Assembly: GCF_025791835.1 (NCBI RefSeq)
Contig: NZ_JAOXLP010000029.1
Span: forward strand, 1-43,169
DNA from: Roseomonas xinghualingensis
Lineage (GTDB): Bacteria > Pseudomonadota > Alphaproteobacteria > Acetobacterales > Acetobacteraceae
DNA length: 43,169 nucleotides
Direction: 5' to 3'
Part shown: piece by piece, positions 7,574-18,099 of the stretch
Layout of the letters: each line of letters starts with the position of its first letter
How positions within the stretch are numbered: position 1 is the stretch's first letter
The notes under the pieces: generated by a model
What the model saw: the letters and a program-made list of their open reading frames with translations, nothing else
Database searches by the model: none
Told to the model about the DNA's origin: nothing
Position numbers and translations under genes: made by a program

Positions 7574-8206
7574 ATGGGAGAGCAAGTGCCGCGCACGCTG
7601 TTCGACAAGGCTTGGGACACGCACGTCATCCTCACGCGGGAGGATGGGCAGGCCCTGCCGCTGATCGACCGCCACTTCTTCCACGAAGAATCACGCCACG
7701 CCTTCAACCAGCTCCGCGCGCGCGGCGCCGCGGTGGCGTGGCGCAGCTCTCCGACAAAGCTGCGCAGCACGGGCTCCGCCTCTTCGGGCCGGACAATCCG
7801 GGCAAGGGCATCGTGCATGTCGTCGGGCCCGAGCAGGGGCTGACGATCGTCTGCGGTGACAGCCACACCTCCACCCATGGATCATCGTATCCGCTGCGTG
7901 CTGGCGCCCAGCTTCGGCGACATCTTCAGCAGCAACGCCGTGAACAACGGTCTGCTGCCCGCACGACTGGAGGAGGAGGCGATCGAGGCCCTGCTCGCCT
8001 GTTTGGAAGCAGGCGGCCGGGAGGTCACGGTCGATCTCGAGGCCTGTAGCGTCCTGGCCGGCGAATCCCGCTGGTCCTTCGCCATCGACCCGGTCTGGCG
8101 CACGAAGCTGCTGAACGGCTGGAGCGACGTGGACCTCACCCTCAGCCACGCCAAGGCCATCGCGACCTTCGCCGAGGCAGACCGCGCCTGCCGGCCCTGG
8201 GGCTAG
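7574..8206 (+). pseudogene. Decayed leuC-leuD remnant (3-isopropylmalate dehydratase)
   Basis: Three pieces of isopropylmalate isomerase are still readable. From the ATG at 7574 the frame gives a LeuC start ([14 protein letters not shown], then IDRHFFHEE and AFNQLRARG). Near 7740 the match jumps to another frame with a later LeuC part ([12 protein letters not shown], then [10 protein letters not shown]). Near 7880 it returns to the first frame but now matches the C-terminal half of LeuD ([13 protein letters not shown], then [15 protein letters not shown] and LTLSHAKAIATF), ending at the TAG at 8204. LeuC residues around 60-85, its whole C-terminal two thirds (including the iron-sulfur cysteines) and the LeuD N-terminus are missing. 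This fits an internal deletion plus frameshift. The remnant cannot encode a working enzyme. Intact leuCD may lie elsewhere. Confidence 0.85.
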
Positions 8207-8214
8207 TTGTTCGC

Positions 8215-9336
8215 TTAGCTTGAGCCGCTGATCATGCTGCGGAAGCGTGCAAGAGCAAAGGCAAACATGACGCCCGCAATGGCCAGCAATGCCAAGAACT
8301 GCGGCCATACGATTGAGAAGCCGGCTCCGCGGAAGAGGATCGCCTGAGCCAACATAACGAAATGCGTGGTGGGCGCCGCCAGCATGACCCACTGAACCAC
8401 CTTCGGCATGCTATCATAGGGAGTTGTCCCACCAGACAGCATCATCAGCGGCAAAAGAACCAAAATCAGGAGCAAGCCGAACTGCGGCATGGACCGGCCA
8501 ATGGTTCCCAGGAAGATGCCCATCGATGTGGCCGCAAGAAGATGGAGGGCCGCGCCAACCAAAAACAGGGCAACAGATCCAGCAATCGGAACCGCTAAAA
8601 GGCCCTGAATCACGAATAAGAGGGAGAAGGCGCAACCCAAGAAGACCACAAGGGCCATCGCCCAGATCTTGCTGACCATGATCTCGAACGGCGTGACAGG
8701 CATGACGAGAAGGTGCTCGATCGTTCCATGCTCCCGCTCACGGATCAACGCTGCCCCCGTTAGCACAATCGCCAGCATCGTCACATTGTTGATAAGCTGA
8801 TTGATGGCGCCGAACCACTCCTTGTCCAATTCTGGATTGAATCGGGCACGTAGAACGAGTTCAACTGGAAGCTTCTGCTCACCTCGATAGCGGCGCACGA
8901 AGGACTCGATTTCTCCCATAACGATGGTCTGGACATATCCACTGCCAGTAAAGGCCTGCGTCATCCGCGTGGCATCGACATTAAGTTGGATGGCTGGGTT
9001 ACGGCCGGCTAGCACGTCCCGCTGGAAGTTTGGCGGTATGTCGAGGGTGAAAGTATCAAGGCCGGCATCCATGCGGGCATCCATCTCTGCCTGGGTAATC
9101 ATTCTGGGCGCCAGGAAGGACGGCGGGAAAAAGGCCCCGGCGATTCGGGCAGAGAGAGGCGACTGGTCTTCATCCACAATGGCGATGGTGGCCCGGTTCA
9201 CCGTCTCTGGCATAGCGGTCGCGCCGCTATAGACAGCGATGGTGAAGGCGTAGACGATCAGCACCAACATCGCCGTATCGCGGCGTAGGCTGCGCAGTTC
9301 CTTCACGCCCAGATAAAGGATGTTTGCCACACGCAC
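8215..9336 (-). CDS. ABC-2 type permease (YhhJ-like)
   Basis: Encodes 373 residues. The start is GTG at 9336, with AGGAG about nine bases upstream and good agreement with YhhJ-like N-termini (LGVKELRSLRRDTAML). It has one N-terminal membrane helix, a large extracytoplasmic domain (about 45-175), and five C-terminal helices from about 180 on, with the conserved EREHGTIEHLLVMPVTPFEI loop. Together with the dual-ATPase protein encoded just upstream (3-base gap) it should form an inner-membrane exporter. E. coli has the same set (yhiI-rbbA-yhhJ). Substrate is unknown; drugs or envelope components are possible. Confidence 0.88.
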   Translation of the reverse strand: MRVANILYLGVKELRSLRRDTAMLVLIVYAFTIAVYSGATAMPETVNRATIAIVDEDQSPLSARIAGAFFPPSFLAPRMITQAEMDARMDAGLDTFTLDIPPNFQRDVLAGRNPAIQLNVDATRMTQAFTGSGYVQTIVMGEIESFVRRYRGEQKLPVELVLRARFNPELDKEWFGAINQLINNVTMLAIVLTGAALIREREHGTIEHLLVMPVTPFEIMVSKIWAMALVVFLGCAFSLLFVIQGLLAVPIAGSVALFLVGAALHLLAATSMGIFLGTIGRSMPQFGLLLILVLLPLMMLSGGTTPYDSMPKVVQWVMLAAPTTHFVMLAQAILFRGAGFSIVWPQFLALLAIAGVMFAFALARFRSMISGSS

Positions 9337-9339
9337 CGG

Positions 9340-12129
9340 TCAACGCTCCTGCTTCCGCAGGAGTGCCACGCTCAGGCCGAGCAGGATCGGCATGGTGACA
9401 GCGAGTGGGATGAGGGAATCCTGAAGGTCAAAAAAGTCCAGGCCCTTGGAAAAGGTGCCGCGTGAAATCGTCACATAGAAGGCGGTCGGGAATACCTGAC
9501 CGATCAGCGCGCCCGCCCCTTGCAAGGAGGAGACGGGATCGATTACCCCCGAGAATTGCACCGCAGGCAGAATGGTCAGGATCGTCGTCCCGAAAACCGC
9601 TGCGATCTGGCTGCGCATAAAGGTAGAGATCAGCAGTCCGATAGCGGTTGCGTTACCAACATAGAACAGTGTAGCCAGCGCAAGGGTCAAGAAGCTCCCC
9701 GTCATCGGAACGCGAAAAACCGTGATGGCGAGCAGGACCAAAAGCAGGAAGTTAGCCATACCCAGGCCGATATAAGGCAACTGCTTACCGAGCAGGAACT
9801 CCAGACGCGTGACCGGCGTGACATAAAGATTGACGATCGATCCCATTTCCTTCTCCCGCACAACACTTAGCGCGGTGAGGATGGCGGGGATGAGCATCAG
9901 CAGCAGCGGGATCACCGCGGGCACTATCGCTACCAAGCTGCGAATATCGGGGTTGTAGCGGAAGCGTGTCTCAATGCCTGCCAGGTTAGCTTGACCTCCT
10001 TGCTCTGACGCCTCCGCTTCTTTTTCCGAAAGCCAGTGCGCGTGAATACCTTGAACATAGCCGCGCACTGTCTCAGCCCGCATAGGCATGGCGCCGTCGA
10101 TCCAGGCGCCGATCTCCACTGGCCTGCCGCGCGCGAAGTCCCGGGCAAAGCCAGAGGGGATTTCGATTGCCAGGCTTAGCTGGCCTGAGCGCATGCGGCG
10201 GTCCAGGTCCTCGTAATCGACAAGCGGGGGCTGCTCTACGAAATAGCGGGAGCCCGAGAGGCTGAGGGCATAGTCTCGGCTGGTAGTGGTCTGGTCGCGA
10301 TCAAGCACAGCGAAGGACAGATCCTCAACATCCATGTTGATGCCGTAGCCCATGACGAACATCAGGATGACGCTGCCAAGCAGGGCTAACACCGCGCGAA
10401 TCGGATCGCGCCGTAGCTCCAATGCCTCCCGACGCGTGTAGCTGAGCATGCGCCTCGGATCGAAGCGCCGCCGCACATGCGCCGGACCTGCCGGCAGAGG
10501 TGCAGCAGGTGCCGCCACTTCTATCCCCGCATGCAGCTGAGAAGGCGTATCCCGCTCCTGTTGCGACACTGCATCCTCCAGATAGGCGATGAAGGCATCT
10601 TCCAGTGTCCGAGTGCCACGCTTCTTGATCAGCGCGGCAGGGGAGTCACTGACCAGCACCTTTCCCGCATGCATGAGCGAGATTCGGTCGCAGCGCTGCG
10701 CCTCGTTCATAAAGTGGGTGGAGATGAAGACTGTCACCCGGTCTTGCCGGCTCAACTCAATGATGTTTCGCCAAAAGGCATCCCGCGCCACTGGATCGAC
10801 CCCGGAGGTGGGCTCGTCGAGGATCAGCATCTCAGGCTTGTGGATCATTGCCACCGCCAGGGAGAGCCGTTGCCTCTGCCCGAGAGGCAGGGATTCCGGC
10901 AGTGCGTCAATAATATCGACGAGTTCGAAGCGGCGCGCCATCTCCTCTACCCGCCCCGCGATCTCACCGGCAGGAACCTGGAAGAGCCGCGCATGAAGCT
11001 CCAGGTTCTGGCGGACCGTTAGCTCCGTGTAGAGGGAAAAGTTCTGCGACATATAGCCAACACGACGCCTAACAGACAGGTCGTTGGAATCAATCCTCTC
11101 ACCGAAAAGCCAGGCCTCGCCCTCGCTGGGCGGCAGCAATCCAGTAAGCATCTTCATCGTGGTGGTCTTGCCGCAGCCATTGGAACCAAGGAACCCGAAG
11201 ATCTCGCCCCGGCTGATGCGGAAGCTTACACGATCGACCGCCACGAATTCACCAAAGCGCATCGTCAGGCCCCGTGCCTCGATGGCTAGCTCATCGGCTG
11301 TGGAGGCTTCCCGGGGCTGAATCACCACAGGTTGGTAGCCGTGCCGCTCCTCCTCTGGCAGTAACGCGATAAAAGCATCTTCCAGTGAGCGGCTGCCAGT
11401 CCGCGCGAGCAGATCCTGGGGAGATCCGGTGGCCAGGATGCGTCCGGCATCCATGGCCGCCAACCAGTCGAAGCTTGCCGCCTCTTCCATATAGGCCGTG
11501 GCAACCAACACGCTCATTCCGGGACGCCCGGCACGGATCTCGGCGATCAGCTCCCAGAACTGCCGGCGTGAGAGAGGATCAACGCCGGTGGTTGGTTCAT
11601 CCAGGATCAATAGGTCTGGATCGTGAATAAGCGAGCAGCACAGGCTGAGCTTCTGCTTCATACCACCAGAAAGCTTTCCCGCCGGCCTGTCCAGGAAGGA
11701 CGCAAGGCCTGTGCTCTCCGTCAGACTGCGGATACGCTGCTGCCGCTCTGCACGGCCTTGCCCAAAGAGCCGCCCAAAGAAGTCGATATTCTCGGAAACG
11801 GAAAGAGTCGGATACAGGTTCTTGCCAAGGCCCTGCGGCATATAGGCAATGCGTGGTCCCACCTCATCGCGATGGCGGGCAGCAGCCATGTCACCGCCCA
11901 GCACCTCGACCCGACCGCTTTGCACTGCGCGCGCACCGGCGATCAGCGAGAGCACGCTGGACTTTCCCACTCCATCTGGACCGATGAACCCCGCCATGCA
12001 GCCTGCTGGGACGATAAGTGAGATGGCTTCCAGGGCCGTGCGCTTGCCATAACGCAGACCTACCCCGGAGAGCCTGACCACGGCGTCCTGGCGAATTGCG
12101 CCACCGCCCGCGGTCACGGCATCAGTCAT
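9340..12129 (-). CDS. rbbA: RbbA-like dual-ATPase/permease fusion
   Basis: Encodes 929 residues from the ATG at 12129, which overlaps the stop of the membrane-fusion gene by four bases (ATGA). It contains two ATP-binding domains followed by an ABC-2 membrane domain. NBD1 has Walker [10 protein letters not shown] (50-58) and signature [12 protein letters not shown]2 has Walker [10 protein letters not shown] and an altered signature LPLGQRQRL, also found in E. coli RbbA. Both have clear Walker B motifs ([13 protein letters not shown] and [13 protein letters not shown]). The C-terminal ~370 residues carry an extracytoplasmic domain and about six helices. E. coli RbbA has been linked to ribosomes, but gene context here (HlyD-type partner and second permease) points to export. 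Confidence 0.9.
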   Translation of the reverse strand: MTDAVTAGGGAIRQDAVVRLSGVGLRYGKRTALEAISLIVPAGCMAGFIGPDGVGKSSVLSLIAGARAVQSGRVEVLGGDMAAARHRDEVGPRIAYMPQGLGKNLYPTLSVSENIDFFGRLFGQGRAERQQRIRSLTESTGLASFLDRPAGKLSGGMKQKLSLCCSLIHDPDLLILDEPTTGVDPLSRRQFWELIAEIRAGRPGMSVLVATAYMEEAASFDWLAAMDAGRILATGSPQDLLARTGSRSLEDAFIALLPEEERHGYQPVVIQPREASTADELAIEARGLTMRFGEFVAVDRVSFRISRGEIFGFLGSNGCGKTTTMKMLTGLLPPSEGEAWLFGERIDSNDLSVRRRVGYMSQNFSLYTELTVRQNLELHARLFQVPAGEIAGRVEEMARRFELVDIIDALPESLPLGQRQRLSLAVAMIHKPEMLILDEPTSGVDPVARDAFWRNIIELSRQDRVTVFISTHFMNEAQRCDRISLMHAGKVLVSDSPAALIKKRGTRTLEDAFIAYLEDAVSQQERDTPSQLHAGIEVAAPAAPLPAGPAHVRRRFDPRRMLSYTRREALELRRDPIRAVLALLGSVILMFVMGYGINMDVEDLSFAVLDRDQTTTSRDYALSLSGSRYFVEQPPLVDYEDLDRRMRSGQLSLAIEIPSGFARDFARGRPVEIGAWIDGAMPMRAETVRGYVQGIHAHWLSEKEAEASEQGGQANLAGIETRFRYNPDIRSLVAIVPAVIPLLLMLIPAILTALSVVREKEMGSIVNLYVTPVTRLEFLLGKQLPYIGLGMANFLLLVLLAITVFRVPMTGSFLTLALATLFYVGNATAIGLLISTFMRSQIAAVFGTTILTILPAVQFSGVIDPVSSLQGAGALIGQVFPTAFYVTISRGTFSKGLDFFDLQDSLIPLAVTMPILLGLSVALLRKQER

Positions 12130-13184
12130 TGTGGAAGCCTGATCTGCAGGAAGTCCGGCCACTCCACATTCGGGTTCGTCCTTAGATAGGCCACGCCGGG
12201 CAGGCCCGTCTTTACCTGCCGGATGTGCTGCTGAAGGAGTTCCGGACTGATCTGGGCCCGGATACGGAACATAAGTTTCTGGCGTTCCTCGGCCGTCTCC
12301 ACCGTCTTGGGCGTGAACTGGGCGACATCAGCGACGAAGGAGGCCTTTGCCGGAATGACGTACTGAGGCGCGGCATCAAGAATAAGCCTGATTTCGGTCC
12401 CGAGCGCCACACGGCCGGCATCCTCCGTTGGCAGGAAGAAGGTCATGTAGACATCGCCAAGATCCACCAGGTTCAGCACGCGCCCGCCTGCCGGAAGAAC
12501 TTCCCCTGGCTGAGCCACCCGATACTGCACGCGGCCATCGCGTGGGGACCGCAGAGTAGAGTCGTCGATGTCTGCCTGTATACGTTGGATGGAGGCCTGC
12601 GTCGCATCCACTGCGGCCTCCGCGTCAACCACTTGCGACTGCGCGGCGCTGCTTCCCGCCTCGGCGGCGGCGACCTGGGCCCGGGCTGCGTTGAGAGCAG
12701 CCAGCGCCGCCTGTTGGCTGGCCCGGTCGTCATCGAGCCTTTGCTGGGGAGCGGCCCCTCGCCTCACGAGTTGCTGGGTGCGCTCATAGCGCTTCTCAGC
12801 GGCATCGAGTTCAGCCTGCCGCTGTGCCACGACTGCCTGTGCCGCCCCCTTTTCCGCAGCACGTTGAGTTACCAGACTCCGGGCTGTTTCGACCGCGATC
12901 CGCGCGCGTTGCAGTTGTGCTTCTGCCTCGCGCCGCTGTGCCTGAAGGGCATCCGTGTTCATCACAGCCAGAACCTGGCCTGCCCGCACGAAGTCGCCTT
13001 CGTTGACCATGATCTCGGCGATGCGTCCGGCGACTTTCGTCGAGACGTCAATCTCCACCGCTTCAATCCGCCCGTTTCCGCTGACGATGCCGGCCGGCAG
13101 CCCCTGCGGCTGGAGAGCTTGCCACGCAAAAACGCTAGCAGCCGCCAAGCCAACCACAAGGGCGATGATCAGCAACCGCTTCAG
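12126..13184 (-). CDS. HlyD-family membrane-fusion protein (YhiI-like)
   Basis: This periplasmic adaptor of the exporter has an N-terminal membrane anchor ([16 protein letters not shown]), a biotinyl-lipoyl-like half ([20 protein letters not shown]), a long Ala/Gln-rich alpha-helical hairpin (about 75-195) and a beta-barrel C-terminal part. The start is odd. TTG at 13175 gives a 349-residue protein but is 17 bases from the only good ribosome binding site, GGGAG at 13193-13197. CTG at 13184, in frame and 8 bases from that site, would add LKR and is my choice; no in-frame ATG exists before a stop. It is first in the three-gene export operon and overlaps the RbbA gene by four bases. Confidence 0.85.
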   Translation of the reverse strand: MKRLLIIALVVGLAAASVFAWQALQPQGLPAGIVSGNGRIEAVEIDVSTKVAGRIAEIMVNEGDFVRAGQVLAVMNTDALQAQRREAEAQLQRARIAVETARSLVTQRAAEKGAAQAVVAQRQAELDAAEKRYERTQQLVRRGAAPQQRLDDDRASQQAALAALNAARAQVAAAEAGSSAAQSQVVDAEAAVDATQASIQRIQADIDDSTLRSPRDGRVQYRVAQPGEVLPAGGRVLNLVDLGDVYMTFFLPTEDAGRVALGTEIRLILDAAPQYVIPAKASFVADVAQFTPKTVETAEERQKLMFRIRAQISPELLQQHIRQVKTGLPGVAYLRTNPNVEWPDFLQIRLPQ

Positions 13185-13326
13185 CGTTCAAACTCCCATG
13201 TCCTAGGATAATCCCGTCATCCCATCGGCATGGCGGGCCCCAATGGCGCACTTATGAGCTATTGTCTGTGCTCATCTTGATTCTGGCAGAGGAATTTGGT
13301 CAGGAGCGGCGCTTGCTACGGAATCA

Positions 13327-13332
13327 ATTATA
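13327..13332 (-). promoter_or_regulatory. Possible -10 box for the export operon
   Basis: On the minus strand this is a perfect TATAAT within otherwise GC-rich DNA, between the DUF1269 gene and the exporter operon. A good -35 hexamer is not seen at the usual distance, so the promoter would be activator-dependent or the match is chance. The leader to the HlyD start would be about 135 bases. Confidence 0.3.
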
Positions 13333-13360
13333 CTCTGGAAGGCAGAAGGCAGGGGCGACA

Positions 13361-13870
13361 TCATGGCTCTGCCACCGCTCCGTTCACGCCCCCTTTTAGG
13401 CCTTCACGCAGCTTCGCTTCCTGCTCACTAGAGAGGTTCGTACGCAGCACCGTGCCCCCGAAGGCTGACATTGCCGGTATCACCTTGTCCGCGGTGACCT
13501 TGCGGACGAGTACACAAAGCGCCGCTTGGCCGGGAGTTAGGGCAGAAGCGGCATCCTTGATGAAGTTGTCGTCAATTCCGATGTCCGTGAAGTAACCACT
13601 CAGCGCCCCTGCGCCCGCACCAACGGCGGCGCCGAGCAGCGGGTTGAGGAACAGAATCCCGATAAGCGTTCCCCACAGACCACCCGATGCAGCGCCCGTC
13701 GCAGTAGTACTGATCAACTGATTCAGCTTCACGTTGCCATCGGCCTGCCGGACTGCGACTACCGCGTCCCCCAGTTCGATGAGGTACTCTCGTTGGAACT
13801 CAAACAGCTTCTTCCTTGCCGCTTCGGCGGTTTGCTCGTCCGGATAGGCAATAACGACAAGATCTGCCAT
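13361..13870 (-). CDS. DUF1269-family membrane protein
   Basis: Encodes 169 residues. It begins MADLVVIAYPDEQTAEAARKK, typical of DUF1269, has a central Gly/Ala-rich hydrophobic hairpin (SGGLWGTLIGILFLNPLLGA, then AVGAGAGALSGYF), and a C-terminal part with the sequence CVLVRKVTADKV. The function of the family is unknown; members are often found near stress or ion-transport genes. Here it lies downstream of a cation ATPase on the same strand, with a 336-base gap, so it probably has its own promoter. Confidence 0.88.
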   Translation of the reverse strand: MADLVVIAYPDEQTAEAARKKLFEFQREYLIELGDAVVAVRQADGNVKLNQLISTTATGAASGGLWGTLIGILFLNPLLGAAVGAGAGALSGYFTDIGIDDNFIKDAASALTPGQAALCVLVRKVTADKVIPAMSAFGGTVLRTNLSSEQEAKLREGLKGGVNGAVAEP

Positions 13871-14206
13871 GGCTCTCTCCAGCGTTCGTGAATTGTTCCC
13901 GGCCTTAAGGTCTCCGCGCTCCCCATCGATCTCCTGGTGGAGGTAGCGTGAGGAAGACGCCGCGTGGCATACGCATCAGCGTTCCTCCACCTCAGATTGG
14001 ATGCTGCAGACAACTAAGGGGAAGGATGAAATTGGTGCTTGGCAAACAAGTGACCAGCGTTGCCATGGTCCGCATGCCGACTGGGCGACCAGCATTCGCG
14101 GCAGCGCCCAGCAGGTGAAACCCCACGCCTGGAGCAGGGAGGCAGGCACATGCACAGTATTGGCGTTACGCCTGATACGCAGAAACGCTCAGATTGAAAG
14201 CCTCTC
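13871..14206. other. Intergenic stretch between DUF1269 and the P-type ATPase
   Basis: No gene is recognised. Frames open here have no recognisable homology. It should contain the promoter of the DUF1269 gene and the end of the ATPase transcript, but I see no clear promoter boxes or hairpin. Confidence 0.4.
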
Positions 14207-17038
14207 CTATACTCCCAGACCGGGTCTTAATGGCCGAAGGCTGCGGTTGATCAACTTGCTCAATTCGCGCAGCCACAGAACTGAACTCGCGACCGCCATG
14301 CAAACCAACCAGTCACCTCCGGTCAGCGGCATGGTTGAGAAGGCCTGCTGCAGAAAGGGAACATAAATCACGGTGGCGTGAAGAAGCAGGGAAAGCATGA
14401 TAGCCCCCCAAAGCCAATGATTGGCGAACAGGTCGCTGAACGCGCTTTGTTCGTCCGAACGGGCATTCAGGACATTGAAGAGCTGGAACAGCGTCAACGT
14501 CGTGAAGGCCATGGTCTGCCCGTAACGAAGATCACCCGAGCCCGCGACCATGCCTCCAGGCAAAGACATGTCGAGCACGAGCAGCGTTCCCGCCGCCATG
14601 ATTGCCCCGACAAAGAAGATACCAGCCCACATTCGGCGAGTGACCACCCTTTCGCCACGTGGCCGCGGTGCCTGCCTCATCGTCCCAGAGTCGGCCGGGT
14701 CCACACCAAGCGCCAGGGCAGGCGCGCCATCGGTTACTAGGTTGATCCACAGGATCTGCGTCGCGAGCAGCGGCAGCACCAGCCCGCTACCGCCTGATGC
14801 CGTCAGGCCGATCGGGTCGGCCAGGAGCACGCCAAAGAACATCGTCATCACCTCGCCGATATTCGAGGAGAGCAGATATCGCAGGAACTTCCGGATATTG
14901 GCGAAGATCGCACGACCTTCTTCAACGGCGGCAACGATGGTCGCAAAATTATCATCGGCCAGCACCATGTCGGCCGCCTCCTTGGAGACATCCGTACCGG
15001 TGATACCCATGGCCACGCCAATGTCAGCCGTTTTCAGGGCGGGTGCGTCGTTCACGCCATCGCCTGTCATCGCCACCGTTGCGCCATCGCGCTGCAGTGC
15101 TTTCACGATACGCAGCTTGTGCTCGGGATTGACGCGCGCATAAACTGATACTTCGTTGACGGCCTGGTCGAGCACATCCTCCGGCATCCGCTCCAGTTCG
15201 GTTCCCGTCAGCACCTGCCCGCCTCTGCCGATGCCGAGTTCCATGGCGATTGCCACGGCGGTTCTGGGATGGTCGCCGGTGATCATGATCGGGCGGATAC
15301 CCGCGCCTCGGGCGCGTGCCACCGCCTCCCTTGCCTCCTCGCGCGGCGGGTCAATCATGCCAATCAATCCAAGGAAAACGAGCTCCCGCTCGATATCCTC
15401 GTCGAGATCATTCTGGTCAGTTCCGTCTTTCGACAGTGACCGAAACGCAACCCCCAGGGTACGCAGAGCCTGTCCTGCCAGATCCTCGTTGTGGCTCAGG
15501 ATGGCGGCACGCCGCTCGGCCGTCAGAGGCACCGGCTCCTCACCCACCAACTCATGCGTGCAGCGCTCAAGCAGTACGTCCGGCGCTCCCTTGGTGAACG
15601 CGAGTAGACGCTCCTGCCGCTCAGCATCGCTGTGCACCGTGCTCATGAGCTTGCGCTCGGAGGAGAATGGCACTTCCGCAATGCGAGCAAAGCGGGCGTC
15701 AAGCGCCTCATCCTCCAGTCCTGCCTTTCGCGCCGCGACGATCAGTGCGCCCTCGGTGGGATCGCCAAGCACTGTCCAGCGTCCGTCGTCCGCCTCCTGC
15801 AGCACGGCGTTGTTGGCTCGATCCACGGCCGCGAGAGTGCGCATGATTTCCATGCGCAGCCTTCCCTCCATTGCGCCGCCATCCTCCCGCCTTACCTCTC
15901 CCTCTGGGGCGTAGCCCGCGCCAGCCAGATCCACAGTGCCGCTGGCTGTGACCACACGGCGCACCGTCATCTCGTTCTTGGTCAGCGTGCCGGTCTTGTC
16001 AGAGGCGATGACATCGGCGGAACCGAGCGTCTCGACTGCGGCAAGATGGCGCACGATGGCGTGCTTCCCCGCCATTCGCTGCACCCCGATGGAGAGTACG
16101 GCCGTTACCACCGCAGGGAGGCCCTCGGGAACCGCGGCGACAGCGAGCGCCACGCCCAGGATCAGCACGTCAAAGATCGGGCGGGCGCCGTGCACATCCT
16201 CGACCAGAAGGATTGTTCCCACCATCACCACTGCGATGATGATGACGATGATGCCCAGCATTCGGCCGACGCGATCGAGTTCCTTCTGCAGCGGGGTCGT
16301 TTCCTGCGGTGCAGCCTCCAGCATACCGGCGATGCGTCCCATCTCCGTTCGCATGCCGGTCGCCGTAACCACCGCCCGCCCGTGCCCATAGGTCACGGCC
16401 GTGCCGCTGAAGACCATGTTAGTGCGGTCGCCTAGCCCCGTTTCTTTCGCAACGACGGCAGCCTCCTTAGAGACCGGCAGGCTTTCTCCCGTCAGTGCGG
16501 CTTCGGCGGTATGCAATGCAACCGAGTGCAGCACGCGTGCATCGGCCGGGATGGTGTCGCCCGCCTCGATTACGATGATGTCGCCAGGCACGAGCTCTAC
16601 CGCCGGAACAGTCTGTTGCCTGCCTTGCCGGACGACCTTTGCTTGCGCGGCCGACATCTGGCGCAATGCCGCCACCGCCTGTTCGGCCCTTACTTGCTGG
16701 AAGTAGCCCATAAGCGCATTGAGCAGGACCACGGCCAGGATCGCGATGGCCTCATATGGCAGTGCTGAATCGGATTCGAGTAGCCAGAGCCCTGCGGAAA
16801 TCGCGGCGGCGATGAGCAGCAGAATGACCAGGGCATCCTGGAACTGGGCGAGGAACTTCCGCCAGGCAGGAGTGGGCTCCTTGGCAGCCAGCTCATTCCG
16901 GCCATAGGTTGCCAGCCGCGACCGCGCCTCATCCAGCGTGAGTCCGCTATGGGCATCCGTGCCAAGGCTCTTCAGTACGTCGCTGGTCGCCTGCCGATAG
17001 GGTTCCAGCCCGTGATTCTCAAGGCTCTTGTCACGCAT
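14207..17038 (-). CDS. Type IIA P-type cation ATPase (PacL-like, probably Ca2+)
   Basis: Encodes 943 residues, full length for the family. It has an N-terminal cation-ATPase domain (1-70), the dephosphorylation motif TGES (183-186), the membrane motif PEGLP (304-308), phosphorylated Asp347 in DKTGTLT, the hinge motif TGDGVNDAP, and about ten membrane helices. Ion-site residues typical of Ca2+ pumps are visible: PEGLP in helix 4, SSNIGEV in helix 5 and NLVTDG in helix 6. It should expel a divalent cation, most likely Ca2+ (or Mn2+), from the cytoplasm. Its neighbours do not form an obvious operon: the dehydrogenase gene upstream ends about 100 bases before the start. Confidence 0.93.
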   Translation of the reverse strand: MRDKSLENHGLEPYRQATSDVLKSLGTDAHSGLTLDEARSRLATYGRNELAAKEPTPAWRKFLAQFQDALVILLLIAAAISAGLWLLESDSALPYEAIAILAVVLLNALMGYFQQVRAEQAVAALRQMSAAQAKVVRQGRQQTVPAVELVPGDIIVIEAGDTIPADARVLHSVALHTAEAALTGESLPVSKEAAVVAKETGLGDRTNMVFSGTAVTYGHGRAVVTATGMRTEMGRIAGMLEAAPQETTPLQKELDRVGRMLGIIVIIIAVVMVGTILLVEDVHGARPIFDVLILGVALAVAAVPEGLPAVVTAVLSIGVQRMAGKHAIVRHLAAVETLGSADVIASDKTGTLTKNEMTVRRVVTASGTVDLAGAGYAPEGEVRREDGGAMEGRLRMEIMRTLAAVDRANNAVLQEADDGRWTVLGDPTEGALIVAARKAGLEDEALDARFARIAEVPFSSERKLMSTVHSDAERQERLLAFTKGAPDVLLERCTHELVGEEPVPLTAERRAAILSHNEDLAGQALRTLGVAFRSLSKDGTDQNDLDEDIERELVFLGLIGMIDPPREEAREAVARARGAGIRPIMITGDHPRTAVAIAMELGIGRGGQVLTGTELERMPEDVLDQAVNEVSVYARVNPEHKLRIVKALQRDGATVAMTGDGVNDAPALKTADIGVAMGITGTDVSKEAADMVLADDNFATIVAAVEEGRAIFANIRKFLRYLLSSNIGEVMTMFFGVLLADPIGLTASGGSGLVLPLLATQILWINLVTDGAPALALGVDPADSGTMRQAPRPRGERVVTRRMWAGIFFVGAIMAAGTLLVLDMSLPGGMVAGSGDLRYGQTMAFTTLTLFQLFNVLNARSDEQSAFSDLFANHWLWGAIMLSLLLHATVIYVPFLQQAFSTMPLTGGDWLVCMAVASSVLWLRELSKLINRSLRPLRPGLGV

Positions 17039-17139
17039 CTCCGGTGCCTTACCCTTCGGCCAGTTGGAAACTGTCTTTCTTCTGAAGGCATGGGTATCTC
17101 GGTGGTACCGGTTGCATGCTCCCGGGCGTGCGAGCCGGT

Positions 17140-18099
17140 TCAGCGCTCCCGCGTAATCGTGTTCAGCCCTGACCGGATGGCCTCGCGCAAGAGCCCTGCG
17201 CTGTGCCGCAGCGCTGTCTGCTCCGCCATGTCCAGGGGCGGCAGGAAAGGCTTCGATGCGCCCTGGGCGGACAGCACATGCGGCAGTGAGACGCAGGTCT
17301 CCGGCACGTCCAGTAGTTCCTCCATGAAGGTGGAAGTACTGAACACCACATGCTCGTCATTCACGATCGCCCGCACCAGTCGCGCGATGCAGCCGCCAAT
17401 GCCGAAGTTGGAGACCCCCTTCCCTTCCTTGATCCGGTAGGCGGAGGTTCGCACCTCCTTCGTGATGGCCTCGCGCTTCGAGGGCGGTAGCGGCTGGCCC
17501 AGCATTTCAGCGAAATCGATCAGGGGCATGCCCGCAATCTGCGCGCCGCTCCAATGCAGCACCTCGGAATCGCCGTGTTCTCCCAGAACATTCGCATGTA
17601 CCGAGCTAGGCGAGACGCCGAGATGTCGTGCCAGCCGGTCGCGGAAGCGCGCAGAATCCAACGCGCATCCCGTGCCGATGGCACGCCCCGGTGGGACCCC
17701 GAAGCGCCGTACCGCCACAGCCGGCATCACATCCACCGGGTTCGTGGCAAAGAGCAGCACCGTCTCAGGCGCCACCGCAAGCACCTGCTCCAGCACCGAG
17801 GAGACAACCCCCACATTCGCCGCCAGCAGGTCCAGCCGCGACTGCCCGGGCTTCAGGCTGGTACCGGCCGTCACCACAACCACCTGCGCAGCGGCAAGAT
17901 CGGCGTAATCTCCGGCACGCACGAAGGCGGGGCTGCCAAAGGCAGCGGCATGAGAAATGTCCGCGGCCTCCGAACGTGCCCGTGCCTGGTTCATATCCAC
18001 CAGCACCACCTCACTGACCCCTTGCACATTCGCCAACAGGTAGCCTGCGGCGGCGCCGACCAGCCCAGCGCCGATGATTCCAACCTTCCCTTGCATCAA
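17140..18099 (-). CDS. L-lactate/malate dehydrogenase-family enzyme with unusual specificity residue
   Basis: Encodes 319 residues, normal for the family. It has the NAD-binding GAGLVG (10-15) and acidic Asp35. Catalytic residues are present: Arg88 (QSRLDLL), Asn120, Asp148 and Arg151 in LDSARFR, and His175 in GEHGDSE. The LDSARFR and GEHGDSE forms resemble lactate dehydrogenases. However, the residue that decides substrate (Gln in lactate, Arg in malate dehydrogenases) aligns with Leu82 in TAGTSLKPGQ. The enzyme may therefore act on a hydrophobic or otherwise unusual 2-hydroxy/2-oxo acid. It overlaps the DASS transporter gene by four bases (ATGA), so the transporter probably brings in its substrate or a precursor. 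The family call is firm; the substrate is open. Confidence 0.88.
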   Translation of the reverse strand: MMQGKVGIIGAGLVGAAAGYLLANVQGVSEVVLVDMNQARARSEAADISHAAAFGSPAFVRAGDYADLAAAQVVVVTAGTSLKPGQSRLDLLAANVGVVSSVLEQVLAVAPETVLLFATNPVDVMPAVAVRRFGVPPGRAIGTGCALDSARFRDRLARHLGVSPSSVHANVLGEHGDSEVLHWSGAQIAGMPLIDFAEMLGQPLPPSKREAITKEVRTSAYRIKEGKGVSNFGIGGCIARLVRAIVNDEHVVFSTSTFMEELLDVPETCVSLPHVLSAQGASKPFLPPLDMAEQTALRHSAGLLREAIRSGLNTITRER

